A DNA stretch of 64,000 nucleotides, from positions 9,306,001-9,370,000 of the forward strand of contig CM037591.1 in the NCBI GenBank assembly GCA_021018995.1, in the 5' to 3' direction. This stretch comes from Chloranthus sessilifolius. Taxonomy: Eukaryota; Streptophyta; Magnoliopsida; Chloranthales; Chloranthaceae. Shown in pieces: positions 32,819-42,871 of the stretch. Within the stretch, counting starts at the first letter, position 1. The number at the start of each line of letters is the position of its first letter. The notes beneath the pieces are model-generated. The model was given only the letters and a program-made list of their open reading frames with translations, ran no database searches and had not been told where the DNA came from. Both the position numbers and the translations under genes were made by a program.

Positions 32819-34225
32819 CGATGAGTAGTGAAATATAATGATATTTCACCCCTAAAGACCCGCATTTAGCCATCTGATGAAAGCTACCTAATAAAATTTG
32901 TGAAGTTTTATGAGTTTCAAGTAAAATTGGTCATTGGATGCATTAAGGAGCATAAAAGAACATAAAGTAAACAAATACCGGAACAGTGAAGCAAAGGACA
33001 TGTTGGACCCAAACTATTTGGTTATGTCGATCAATCGACCCCAGAAGGTCGATGCATCGACATAACAAAGAGGATTTAAATTCAAAATTCAAAGTTAAAT
33101 CTGGTCGATTGATCCACCACTTAAGTCGATCAATTAATCAAGTTTAAAATTCAATTTCCGAACCAGAAAGATATTTAAGAAAAAATCTAAGGATTCGAAG
33201 GGATATTCTCTCGTTGTATTTTTGCTTTTGCTTTAAATTTTTCTAGGGCTTTCAGTCCCGGTTGTTCGAGTTTTTTGTTATTCATTTCCTTTAGCTTAAC
33301 GATTTAGACTAGTTTTAATTTCCGCACTTCTGAAGATGGATTGTATCAAAATTGGATTAAAGCTTTTTATGGATTTTGTTAAAGCTCTACACGGTATTTT
33401 AATGTTTATGTCAATTTACTTTTTAATCATGTTGTTCAATTCTATCATGTGTGGCTAGCTTCATTAAGGATGGGGGCTAATGAATCTCATCCGAGGTATT
33501 TATTCATAATAATATAAATGCGTGATCAAGATGTTAGATCATTTTGTGGACTCTGTTGTTACTATTTATATGGATATCATCTCCTCACCATCTGAGATAT
33601 GGGAGCTAATCATGTCCCGTGATCTCAGATTTACAATAGTGATTTTATTCTAATCTCTGTTATCTCACGATAAATTCTATCATTATCTGAGGTGAGTTTT
33701 AATCATATACTTATGGGATGTTAATCATACATCTCCTTGATCTCAGATCTGTTGTGTGAAATTTACTTAGAGATTTGATTTTGAGTGCTATTTGAGGTGT
33801 GAGTGTTAATCATACACTCATGGGATGTTAATCATACATCTCCTTGGTCTCATATCTGTACTTTAGAACTCATGGGGGTTCAGGTCTCGTACTTGCGCAT
33901 AGACATCTTTTGTGAATCTAATATCTTAATCACATATTTGTATTTCACGAATGATAAACCTACGATGGGAGGATTTAGTATCCCAATCCTTATCTTTTAT
34001 TATTTGTTTGAATTCTAAGTTTTTATTAGTATTTATCTCATCATTCAAAACTCTTAGACTTTTTAAATTAGTAAATACTATGATAGATCTGTGGTAATTC
34101 TTTTGGTTAGTTGCTATTTCCATTTTAATTTTCTGACCAATCCTCGTGGGAACAATCTCGTACTCTGCACCTACTATCTGCAAACTGATTCGTGCACTTG
34201 TGAGTACAACTTAATTTTTACAACA
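32819..34225 (+). repeat. 3' LTR of the Athila-like element
   Basis: Begins CGATGAGTAGTGAAATATAA after the G-rich tract TTTGGGGGTG, and ends TTTTTACAACA. Aligns with the 5' LTR throughout. The hairpin at 33022-33065 is conserved. Confidence 0.85.
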
Positions 34226-35782
34226 AGCAACAATCCTCTTAGTTGTCTTTATTGATTTTAATTGAAAGTTTTCAAGCACAACATTATTCTTCAAGGCGGT
34301 GAGAAATTCTTCTCGAGAAGAAAAAAAATTTCCAACAGTAAAAAATGTATTTCCAATCCTATCAAATCTCGACTTTCTTGCGGAACTCTCTCCTTCTAAG
34401 CTATCATCTTTAGTTTCAAAGTCTGCATCTTTTGATTCATTCCCAATAATTCATCCCTGAAATCCCACTCCAACTAAATAACTCGAGTCGCTATCTGAGC
34501 CCGTATATTCAGTAATCTCATCGTCTCCCGATAGTTCCTTGATACTGTAATTCTGGGTACTAACTGAACCGGAAACCTATGTCTTTGATGGCGGAACACT
34601 TTCATTCCTTCAATTAAAATAGATATACGAGGTGTCACTCATATGTGAGATATGACTATAATATTACACATGATTATGCACAAACTCAATTTATAGTCAC
34701 CTCTGAATTGGCAGAGAATTTTTCACTGAATTTGAGTCTTTATGTACTTTTTCCTCTTCAATTACTTTCTCTTCTACACAAGTATCAGGGAGGGGATGTG
34801 GAAATAGACGTGAATGCTCGAAACTGCAAAATCACTCATAAATATCAACCAAAGCATGTGATTCCTCATTAATAAAATTCGACTTTTTTCGAAAAAAATG
34901 GGAGACCAACCCACCTAAAATTGGTACTCCGTTCACTCTTTTCTTTAACAACAGGGGGCGAAAAATTAAACCATAAGCATTATGAGAGGTTGAGTAGTAT
35001 GTATATAAGAAAATAATTGGAAACTATATAAAAAATTATGTAAAATACTCACTATCGTGGGTCGGATTGATAGCACCATCAGTGAGTTTGATATGCTCTT
35101 GAATTTGGAAACATGCGGTCATGAGCAATTCTACGATCGAAAGCATATCAATATATATCAGTAAATTTATTGACAATTTCTCAATTAATATTAAATAACA
35201 AACATATAACTTCATCGACTTACCTAAATGTCTCCGTTTCCTCCCATTTTCTAAGTAGAGGTTGTGTTGTTCATTACATCCCACACCTTTATTCCGTGAG
35301 CTGTCGGGTTTTTCACTACCAAATAAGTAACAAAAAATATAGAATATTTGACTACTAAACAAATTTAATTACATTTACTTCTAATCTACTAGCACATACC
35401 TCCCTAGCATTCCTGTCTCTAGATTTTCCTTTCTTTTATGCTCGTTGACCTTTTTTGACTCCACGATCTTTTCATAAATATATAGGACAATATAAGGACA
35501 ATCAATAGAGCATAGGGTCATCATGTCATGATAGTCGGTCTCATTGTCTATATAAAAAAAAAAAATCTTTTCGGTAGTCGGGTATCTATATCTAAACCTT
35601 AGATCTATCTGCTCCGATATTGACTTACACAAGTCATACATCTTTCCAATAAATTCGTTATATGTTACATCCTGATTAATTGATTTTTGTTTACATTTTC
35701 TGTCACTATACATCATATTATTTTCTTGGACTTTCAATAGCTCATTATAGTGACATACTAGTATAACTGTGTCAGTACTCAT
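34226..35782 (-). pseudogene. MULE transposase, N-terminal part
   Basis: Start at 35782 (MSTDTVILVCHYNELLKV). The first exon runs to about 35402 with a GTATGT donor and holds the N-terminal MULE domain (TYNEFIGKMYDLCKSI, RFRYRYPTTEKIFFF). Candidate small exons at 35315-35224 and 35130-35053 have AG acceptors and GTAAG/GTGAG donors. The last part, near 34350-34226, reads TVGNFFSSREEFLTALKNNV and LENFQLKSIKTTKRIVA, the first half of the MuDR DNA-binding domain. The second half continues at 20202 downward across the Athila-like insertion. Internal stops are present. Confidence 0.75.
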
Positions 35783-35942
35783 AATGCGCATGCATGTGAA
35801 GCCTACATATATTAATATATAAGGCATTATCCAACTCAATAAAGATTAAATAGTCCATTATAGTCACATACTAGTATAATTGTGTCAGTACCCATAACGC
35901 AACTACATGTGAAGCCTATATATATAAGGATTATCCAACTCG
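35744..35942. repeat. Tandem duplication covering the transposase start
   Basis: Two copies of about 85-90 bp sharing GACATACTAGTATAA(C/T)TGTGTCAGTAC, CATGTGAAGCCTA and TTATCCAACTC. On the minus strand both contain an ATG followed by (S/G)TDT(V/I)ILVC, at 35782 and 35895. Confidence 0.8.
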
Positions 35943-37740
35943 GATTGGTACGGAGAATATAACCACGAGCAATTAATTGGTGATCATAATATTTTGTTTC
36001 ATACTTCTACGATGCGTTTTATATAAAAGCCAAATAAGAAAAGAAATAAATTCTTAAACCCTAATGTTTTAAAGAAGACACTGATCATGTTTTAAAGAAG
36101 ACATTACCTAACAAAGGAACATCGCAGTCTTATATACAAACTACGATGTGTCTTATATAGAAATAATTGATCGTGTCTAAAAGAAGAAACTGCCTAACGA
36201 AGATATTGACTTATACAAGGCTGATCTGATCATGTCTTTTACAAGATACTGACTTATAAATGGACAATACGGTCATATAAAAGACGCATCATGTCATCAA
36301 CAAGCAATTGACTAATAAATGGACAATACGGTCTACTAAAAGATTGATCATGACTTACCACTGCTGTAATTGTTCTAATTTTTTTATCAATATATAATGA
36401 AAGCATGCCTTTACACATGCAAAATCGATAAATAAATAAAAAATTATTTTCTAGATCATAGTTTTATATTCTATGAAGATTAAAAATCACATTTTGATTC
36501 AAACAAATAATTCAATCTATATGATATAGGTCAGAAAGATAATTTGTCATGTGTAACAGTATACAAACCCTAAAATTTACAGATCTTTGCAATTACTTAC
36601 GAACAAAGGAAAAAATAAGCTTAAACTCCAAAGATCAGTGTTTTAAAAATTGTAAAAATATACTAAAAAATATGTCAAAATTAATATCCCTATTTGTACC
36701 GAGTTAGGGTAAACCCTATTTCATTTTCAACAATCCAAGATTATAACTCAAAACCCTAAAGATTAGAGTTTTGCAAATGGAAATAAACAAAAATCATAAC
36801 TCTAAACCCTAATTATGAGTTTCTCTATAATATTAGAGGCCGGGGAGTGAAAAGGGGGACAGTTAAGATCACTAAAACTACTTATGATAGTCCATTTACG
36901 CCCTAAAACAGAAATTGAAAAATAAAACTGATGCAAATAAATTTCATACTACCAATTAAAATAACACAATTACATATTAATTGCAGATTATCGAAAGCTT
37001 GAAATTCAAAAAAGAAACTACTATGATATATAAGTCATCGAGACCTCTATCTACCCAAAAAATGGATTAGACATGAGATAATCGTTTCTACCTAATCGAT
37101 TCATGGATCCATAATTCGGTAAATTCAATTTCAAATAAAGAAAAGCAGAAAAAGAGGAAAAAAAATTAATTAAAAAAAAAAAAAAAAAATTAAACTAAAA
37201 AACGATGAGCATAATCGCATAACAAAAGCCCAAATAATCATCTAAGCAGTCAATGACTCAGAGATTCAACCAGAGGATTTTTCTTGTTCTTTTTTTTTTT
37301 TTTTTTCCCTTTTCTCTTGGTTGGCTCTACTTCATTTCCACAAAAACAAAAATCATAACTATAAACCTAAATATTAAAGTTTTACAAATGGAAATAAACC
37401 AAAATCATAACTCTAAACCCTAAAAATTATAGTTTTACAAATGGGAAAAATAAAAATATCGACCTTTATGAGTTTCTCTGCAAGTTTTCTTTCGACTGCA
37501 ATGGCGATCGACAAACTTTTGTCCACGGTGATGAGATCCGGCAGAGGCTGCGATGCCTTGGGAGGGAAGAAGGATTTCAAACAAAGATGAGAGGAAAGAA
37601 GGAATGCCCGCTCGTTTAATTTTAAATGATGACATTTTTGTTATTTAAATCGATGACTTTTCAACTTATTTAAAATAATGACATTTTTGTCATTTCACTT
37701 TTTTCGAATATTATCTTTTTTACCCTTTTAGTAAGCACGT
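35943..37740. other. AT-rich flank, probably the MULE terminal region
   Basis: No gene seen. Near 36040-36360, loose repeats of GATCATGTCTT..AAGA..ACTGACTTATA occur. Three copies of AAATGGAAATAAA(C)CAAAATCATAACT(C)TAAACCCTAA lie at about 36776, 37345 and 37388. A and T homopolymer tracts lie near 37165 and 37290. Terminal inverted repeats could not be placed. Confidence 0.45.
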
Positions 37741-38640
37741 TTCATCTTCGTTTGAAGTTAAAACCCACAAACTGAAAAGTTTGAAGGTCTCAGACCCTGC
37801 TAGGTTATTTTGTGAAGTAGGGACCCTGTCAGATAAATAGTGCTAGAGTTGGGACCCCGCTGGATATTTTTCTCAATAAATAAACGGGCTGTCCGGTCAA
37901 GGCCTATATTGGGCCTGTCGTGAACCCAGCACGGCCCACTGAAACCCTTACCTAGATGTGACGTAATCATGGAAGGCAAAATCATAAAGTGGCGAGATCT
38001 TTACCGTTGGATAAGAGCTACAAAACGCAGTCAAACTCATATAAAAAAGTAGTCCATAATCAGGCAACAAAATGCCCTAATCGGATGGTTTGAATCCTCT
38101 TAGGATCATGATTCCGAGGTGTAGATAGACACCTCGGATTGGCAAATATACAAGATGTTTGCCACATGTACCACAATGTAGGTGGTAGTGGTACACACCA
38201 TAGTCACAAAAAATCTACAAAATTTTGAAAAATTTGTGACAAATTTGCATATTTAAGGTTCGGCGAATTAGTCTCGAAAGTTTCAAAAATTCTTGTTCTT
38301 TTAAAAATTCGCGAGTAGTTCTTGAATAAGTCCCGAATTTTTCAATAAATCATGATTTTCAAAAAAAAATTATACTTTTAAATCTTATTTATTTATTTTC
38401 TCTACCATTTTTCCTCCAAATCTTTCCCCGAACTTACTGAATTTTGCCAGATTTTTCCGATTTAACCTTGGTGACAATGGCACACTTGTGTAATTAATAC
38501 CCGCTTCCACTTGTACTACCAACACCAATAAATCACAACCACCAATCTAGTCAAATGCGAACTTCCTGAGATTTAGAAGCTCTAAGTCTATGCACCGTCC
38601 AAAAGTCCTTTAGTTTGACTTCGACAATGGAATGTGTAAA
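37741..38640. other. Intergenic, no gene seen
   Basis: Mixed sequence. The 38218-38510 part, with TTCGGCGAATTAGTCTCG and an end reading GGTGACAATGGCACACTTG, resembles 39842-40175 loosely and may be an old repeat of the same family. Confidence 0.4.
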
Positions 38641-38649
38641 CCCGTGCAA

Positions 38650-39760
38650 AGCTCCTGTATACCTACGTACCATATAGCTCCACCCATGCACCAGTGCACA
38701 CATCTATGATGCACACTTTTTCTTTTTCGAAAGAAAAGATAATGTCATAGATCTGTGGAGGGACATCCTCCATCAAGATCTCATTACAGTTAGATAACAA
38801 CCCAATTTTCGCTAACATATCCGCAAATTGATTTCCTAACCACAAAATGTGAGCACGCGAGTATGATGTAAATAATTTGAGCCCATCTTTAATATCTTCA
38901 AACAACCGAGAGAGAGGTCCGAGGAATCAACATCCTGATCAGAAGCCTTGTTGATGACGTTGAGAGAATCTCCTTTAAAGATAACATGATGAAAACCACA
39001 TTAATGAGAGAATCGAGTAGCAAGGAAGAAGGCAAATGCCTCTCAGTGTTCAATCGAGGCAATATTTGTGCAATTCATTGCCATAGTAGTCATAACTTCT
39101 CTACTATTATTTCGGACTATAATCCCAACTCATGTATTTTTTTTCATAGCCATTCTAGGTCCCATCAAAATTTTATGTAAGAAAACCCACAGGAGGAGGT
39201 AGGGCTATCAACGGGCTGGGTTTCAGCCCGGACCCGGATGGTCCGGGCCGGGCCCAATAGTTTTAATCATTTAATAAATGGGTCGGGCCATGCTTTAAAC
39301 GGGTTCAGATTCAGACTACAAAGTGTAAGGCCTTGCTCGGTAAATGAAGTCCTTATATAAAAAATATCTCTTAAAATATATTAAAAATCTGGCCCAGCCC
39401 GGATAGCTAATCGGGCCGGATTCGGACTACAACAATTTGACCAGGCCTAGTTAGCTATTAGGCTGGGTTCGGGCCCAAATTATATCTTTAAAAAAATGAG
39501 CCAAATAAAAAATCCGGCCCGAACCAGGCCTGTTGACAGCACTAGGAGGAGGGGACCATGTCCTAATAATAGCAGTCTTATGATTGGAGGAGTCCATGGG
39601 TGATGAATGAAGACCGAAGACAAATTTGCTTTAGTAAATTCCATTGGAAATTGAGGGGGATACCGTTGCACCATGATTGACATTATTCCTCTCATTCCAT
39701 ATCGCCCAAGCGATCATGAAAAATCTATCAATTTTCTTTATTCCATATGATGCACGCTTT
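38650..39760 (-). pseudogene. LINE 3' fragment (RNase H-like, RVT_3 domain), split by a MITE
   Basis: Minus-strand remnant of a plant non-LTR retroposon, or of a protein with the same C-terminal domain. Upstream of the MITE: IDRFFMIAWAIWNERNNV (end of the RT-associated zinc-binding region), then a TW.PPP hinge. Downstream: NFDGT, GIIVRNNSREVMTTMAMN, HHVIFKGDSLNVINKASDQD (RNase H acidic strand), and AHILWLGNQFADMLAKIGLL (the HxxxxxNxxAD.LA motif), ending EDVPPQIYDIIFSFEK. Several stops and at least one frameshift near the middle make it non-functional. The rest of the element is missing. Confidence 0.65.
39200..39544. mobile_element. hAT-type MITE, 345 bp, inside the LINE fragment
   Basis: Begins TAGGGCTATCAACGGGC and ends GCCTGTTGACAGCACTA, clear terminal inverted repeats of the common TAGGGCTGTCAACGGGC type. 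An exact 8 bp target duplication, GGAGGAGG, lies at 39192-39199 and 39545-39552. The interior is rich in GGGCCGGG and has no coding capacity. Removing it brings the two RNase H halves of the LINE together. Confidence 0.9.
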
Positions 39761-39841
39761 TGAGAGCACAAATATCTCCATCGACTCAAGGTCAGTACTA
39801 TGAAAACCTAATTCCAACTTGCCTCTTTACATACACATGAC

Positions 39842-40151
39842 CATAGTTAACAATTCGGAATTCGGGAAAATTCGATAACGTTAAAACACCCGCAAATTTC
39901 GCAAAAAATCAGAGAGCCAATTGGGAAAAAAATAATGAAAATATCTAAAAACATTTATAAGATTATTAATTTTTTGACAAAAATGATGAAACTTTTTGAA
40001 AAAATTCATAAAATACACATTTAAAACATAAAAATTATGTTTTTTACTAAAATACAAGTATTTTTTAAAAATATACAGTTTAAACATGTTCTGAACTGTT
40101 CGTGAAAGAAAATGTGTTTTAAACGAGTTTTCTCAAAAAATTAGAGATTTT
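39842..40151. mobile_element. Possible small TIR element
   Basis: Left end CATAGTTAACA and right end TGGTAACCATG match as inverted repeats at 9 of 11 bases, around a TTCGGAATTCGGG / A-rich interior. The flanks do not show a convincing duplication, so this is weak. Confidence 0.3.
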
Positions 40152-40332
40152 GGTAACCATGCACACTTGAGTAATTTAAGTTTAGCACCCAATTCGAGGA
40201 CCAGGTGCCTCGTGATTATGCACAAGGTAAATAAGCAATCACCCGAGAAAAATTTACACCATTAAAAAACCTCATATTTGACTGCTAAATGAAGGGCAAA
40301 AAAGATGTTAAATATTTTTTTTTTCTTAAATG

Positions 40333-40866
40333 TAGGGCTGTGCAAAAAACCGACCGAAACCAACTGAAATTTTGGTTCGGTTTCGGTTTTGAGACATATC
40401 ATTCGGTTTCGATTTCAAAAAATAGAAACCGATAGTTATCGGTTCGGTTTCGAGTTTAACGTTAAAAAATCGAAATTGAACCGATAAAAAACTGATAGTG
40501 GTGTATATATGAATTATAATATGTCTATGTTTGAGTTTGATAGTATGTCTATGTTTGAGTTTTAGGTTAATTGCTACTTTAGTTTGTTAATCACCAAAAG
40601 TCCTAAAATCAGTTGAATCATAGGAGTTTGCAAAAATAGTTTGTATAAATCGGCTCAAATTGTATAAATTTTGAAAACTCTAAGCCGAAATCAAAAAAAT
40701 CGATTCAATTCGGTTGAATGCTACAAATAAAGAAAAGTTAAAAAAATGAGATTTAGAAACCGAAAACTGACCGAACCGATAGCACGGTTTCGGTTTTGAA
40801 CCTTATCGGTTCGATTTTGGTTTCATAAAATAGAAACCAATAGTTATCGGTTCGGTTTCGATTTTG
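40333..40866. mobile_element. Decayed hAT-like non-autonomous element
   Basis: The left end TAGGGCTGTGCAAAAAACCG is typical of hAT-type MITEs. The body is made of GGTTCGGTTTCGGTTTTGA repeats and their complements. The right end, near TTCGATTTTGCACGAAAAC, is only a poor inverted match, and no 8 bp duplication of CTTAAATG is evident, so the right border has decayed. Confidence 0.6.
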
Positions 40867-41039
40867 CACGAAAACACGAAGATGTGCCCCAGATCAACAT
40901 GACCTAAAGCATCCAGCTTTAACTACCTTGAACAGATCCAACCAAACATTGGGCATCTCTCAAACGGGACATCTAATCCTGATTTCTGTCAACAATGATC
41001 ATAAATATCATTTAACTATACATAAACATGCACTCATTA

Positions 41040-41945
41040 GGGGCGATAAGTAATAAAGACGATGGAAGCCCCGACTCGGACCTACTCGAGTATAATTTAC
41101 GAGAACAAACGATCATCATACGGATACCCAAACGCATGGCGTAAACTTTACAGGGTTATCGCTGCCAATACAGGTTTTAAGCCTACAAAAAATAAAGGGA
41201 AAATGAATCCTTCTAGATGCATAATTGCACATAGTTTGATTGATACGTAGTTTCATTTTTAACAGGTTGATTTCAACCAACGATTGACCTTTCTTCGAGG
41301 AATCTGAAGCTTAAGACACTTAATTTCATATGAATCCAAAAATAGAGTGCTCAGCTCGAAGAGTTAGCAGTGGAGTCAACCTGATCACAACATTGACCGT
41401 TTGATCGGGATTAAAGTCGTTGCTCCTATTTTGACATAGGATCCAAAGATCCAGGGCAAACCCTAGACTCGGGACTTTAATATGGCACAGCTGCACTGCT
41501 GATAAAATATTGACATTTTACTACATTATGCATGTGCGTAATTTGTGGGAAACACAAATAGGTTTTTATTTTATCTTTGTGATTTTTCTATCATTTTATG
41601 TGATTTTTTGGATTTTCAAAGTTATCATTTTTATGTGAATCTTTTGGTTTTTTAAAGTTATCATTTTTTCTTCTTTTTTTTGGAGTTTTTTTTTTTTTTT
41701 TTTTCATTTTTTTTTAGGCTTTTTATGTTTTTCTATGTAGGATCGAGACTCCTATTACTCTTGGTCCACTTTATTCTTAGCACGGCTTTCTGGATAGGTC
41801 GAATGAGGATCCACACCTCACTTGGGAGCACGTGCATCAATCGTGAGAAAACAACATGAAGAGAGGGGAAATCGGGTTACACATCTGACCCGCACCAGGC
41901 CCAAAAACCTGACCTATGTGGCTGGCGCAATTATTAGTTTGATAA
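41040..41945 (-). mobile_element. Fragment of Ogre-type 3' region in reverse orientation
   Basis: The reverse complement of 41040-41550 matches element A at about 7880-8350 (GATCAAACGGTCAATGTT, CTTAAGTGTCTTAAGCTTC, AGGTCAATCGTTGGTTGA). It runs into T-rich sequence, and at about 41926 a partial GGCGCAATTATTAGTT motif recalls the LTR palindrome. No coding part is present. It is an isolated old fragment. Confidence 0.75.
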
Positions 41946-42871
41946 CTTGTAAGGCCGGTAAACCCTTAGGGCACGTTTGATAACTTGTAAAGCACGTCAT
42001 GCTATAAAAGTAATAATCATGAAAGTCAAGATTCTCCCATATCTAAGGGCTGAAGATGTGGTTGGACTCGAAATCTTGCTCAACATGGCTGGACGGATTC
42101 CGCGGAATTGGAACTTTCCCAAACAACAGGAATGTCCTGAAAACCTGGGCGTTGGAAACCAATTTTCCTATATCCAACCAAACAATTTTACAATTATGTG
42201 TAATTAGAGCTTTGCACGTAGTTCATGTTCGTGTGCCACGTATCCTACACCTTAGGGCACAGTTGAACTCTACGGCTCCGGTGTATGAACCTCTTAACTA
42301 CACATACACATCCACAATTTTGGTGGATTAAAAGTACCTCATTCGCCATGATTTGAGCTCCATTTTACGCCTCATGTGACACCCAAGTACGATTTTGAGC
42401 ATCATGTGAAATAAGAGCATTGTATAGATAATGAATGAATAAATAAATAATAATAATCGTTATATCAAAGATTCAAAAGTCCAAATTTGAACATATTGAG
42501 TAGTCAAATTATTAGTTATAAAAGGGCTTGGGCCTGTAACAAAATCGGGGTTGATAATATTGCAATCTCAAGGTTTCAATTATGAAAAAAAAAAATAATA
42601 ATAAAACTGATGCAGATTAGATTTTTATTTTATTAAAAAAATAAATTAATCTATCTAATGTCCTCTGGCTTTGTGTCACAAATTAAGTTTTGAGTGTCAT
42701 ATAATACCTTTTCAAAAAGTTTAGAATCACGGTGAAGGTAGTCCTTAAGAGCACATATATAAATCAATTGGGTGGGGCCAAAATCCCAATCAGCACGACC
42801 CGATCTAACCATCTGTTCTGATGTTTGAAGCTCTGGCCTAAGCCGATAGGCAAAGAATATGATTGTGTTTG
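41946..42871. other. Intergenic, no gene seen
   Basis: Two GTTTGATAACTTGTAA phrases, at about 41937 and 41978, and a GGGCACGTTTG...AACCAAAC pair hint at an old MITE, but the ends cannot be fixed. No reading frame shows a domain. Confidence 0.4.

Larger units (their letters stand above)
20208..34225 (+). mobile_element. Athila-lineage Ty3/gypsy element inserted in the MULE transposase
   Basis: A fossil LTR retrotransposon with both LTRs (20208-21612 and 32819-34225, about 1405 and 1407 bp), a primer site, gag with zinc knuckle, protease, RT-RNase H, integrase, and long post-pol sequence with extra ORFs. It is flanked by AGTAA (20203-20207) and AGCAA (34226-34230), a 5 bp duplication with one difference. 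The gag wording (FVEVCSSMYHNLSEESVRLR, KVKAWLNSL, TTWDQMVKKFLSKFF) is typical of the Athila lineage. Comparing the first 205 or so LTR bases by eye gives about 22 differences, nearly all transitions. That suggests an insertion some millions of years old if usual plant rates apply. The coding region has many breaks, well over ten. Confidence 0.88.
13230..35900 (-). mobile_element. Kaonashi-type Mutator-like element (MULE) with Ulp1-like passenger gene; outer ends not defined
   Basis: Minus-strand DNA transposon carrying a MuDR-type transposase (35782 to about 18560, interrupted) and, downstream, a DUF1985/Ulp1-like gene (17160-13238). MULEs with Ulp1-like genes are known in plants as KI or Kaonashi elements. 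I could not find terminal inverted repeats or a 9 bp target duplication, so the limits given are the minimum set by the genes. The true ends may lie out to about 12000 and 37800. An Athila-lineage element (20208-34225) and a hAT MITE (13619-13834) are inserted in it. Both genes are broken. Confidence 0.7.

Noticed and set aside
36700-37440. AAACCCTAA phrases as telomere-like repeat
   Set aside because: Only single, scattered copies inside longer repeated phrases; no tandem run.
37690-37870. MULE terminal inverted repeat
   Set aside because: No matching inverted copy was found on the left side near 10640-13240.
38218-38510. A defined MITE related to 39842-40151
   Set aside because: Loose similarity in ends only; borders and target duplication could not be set.
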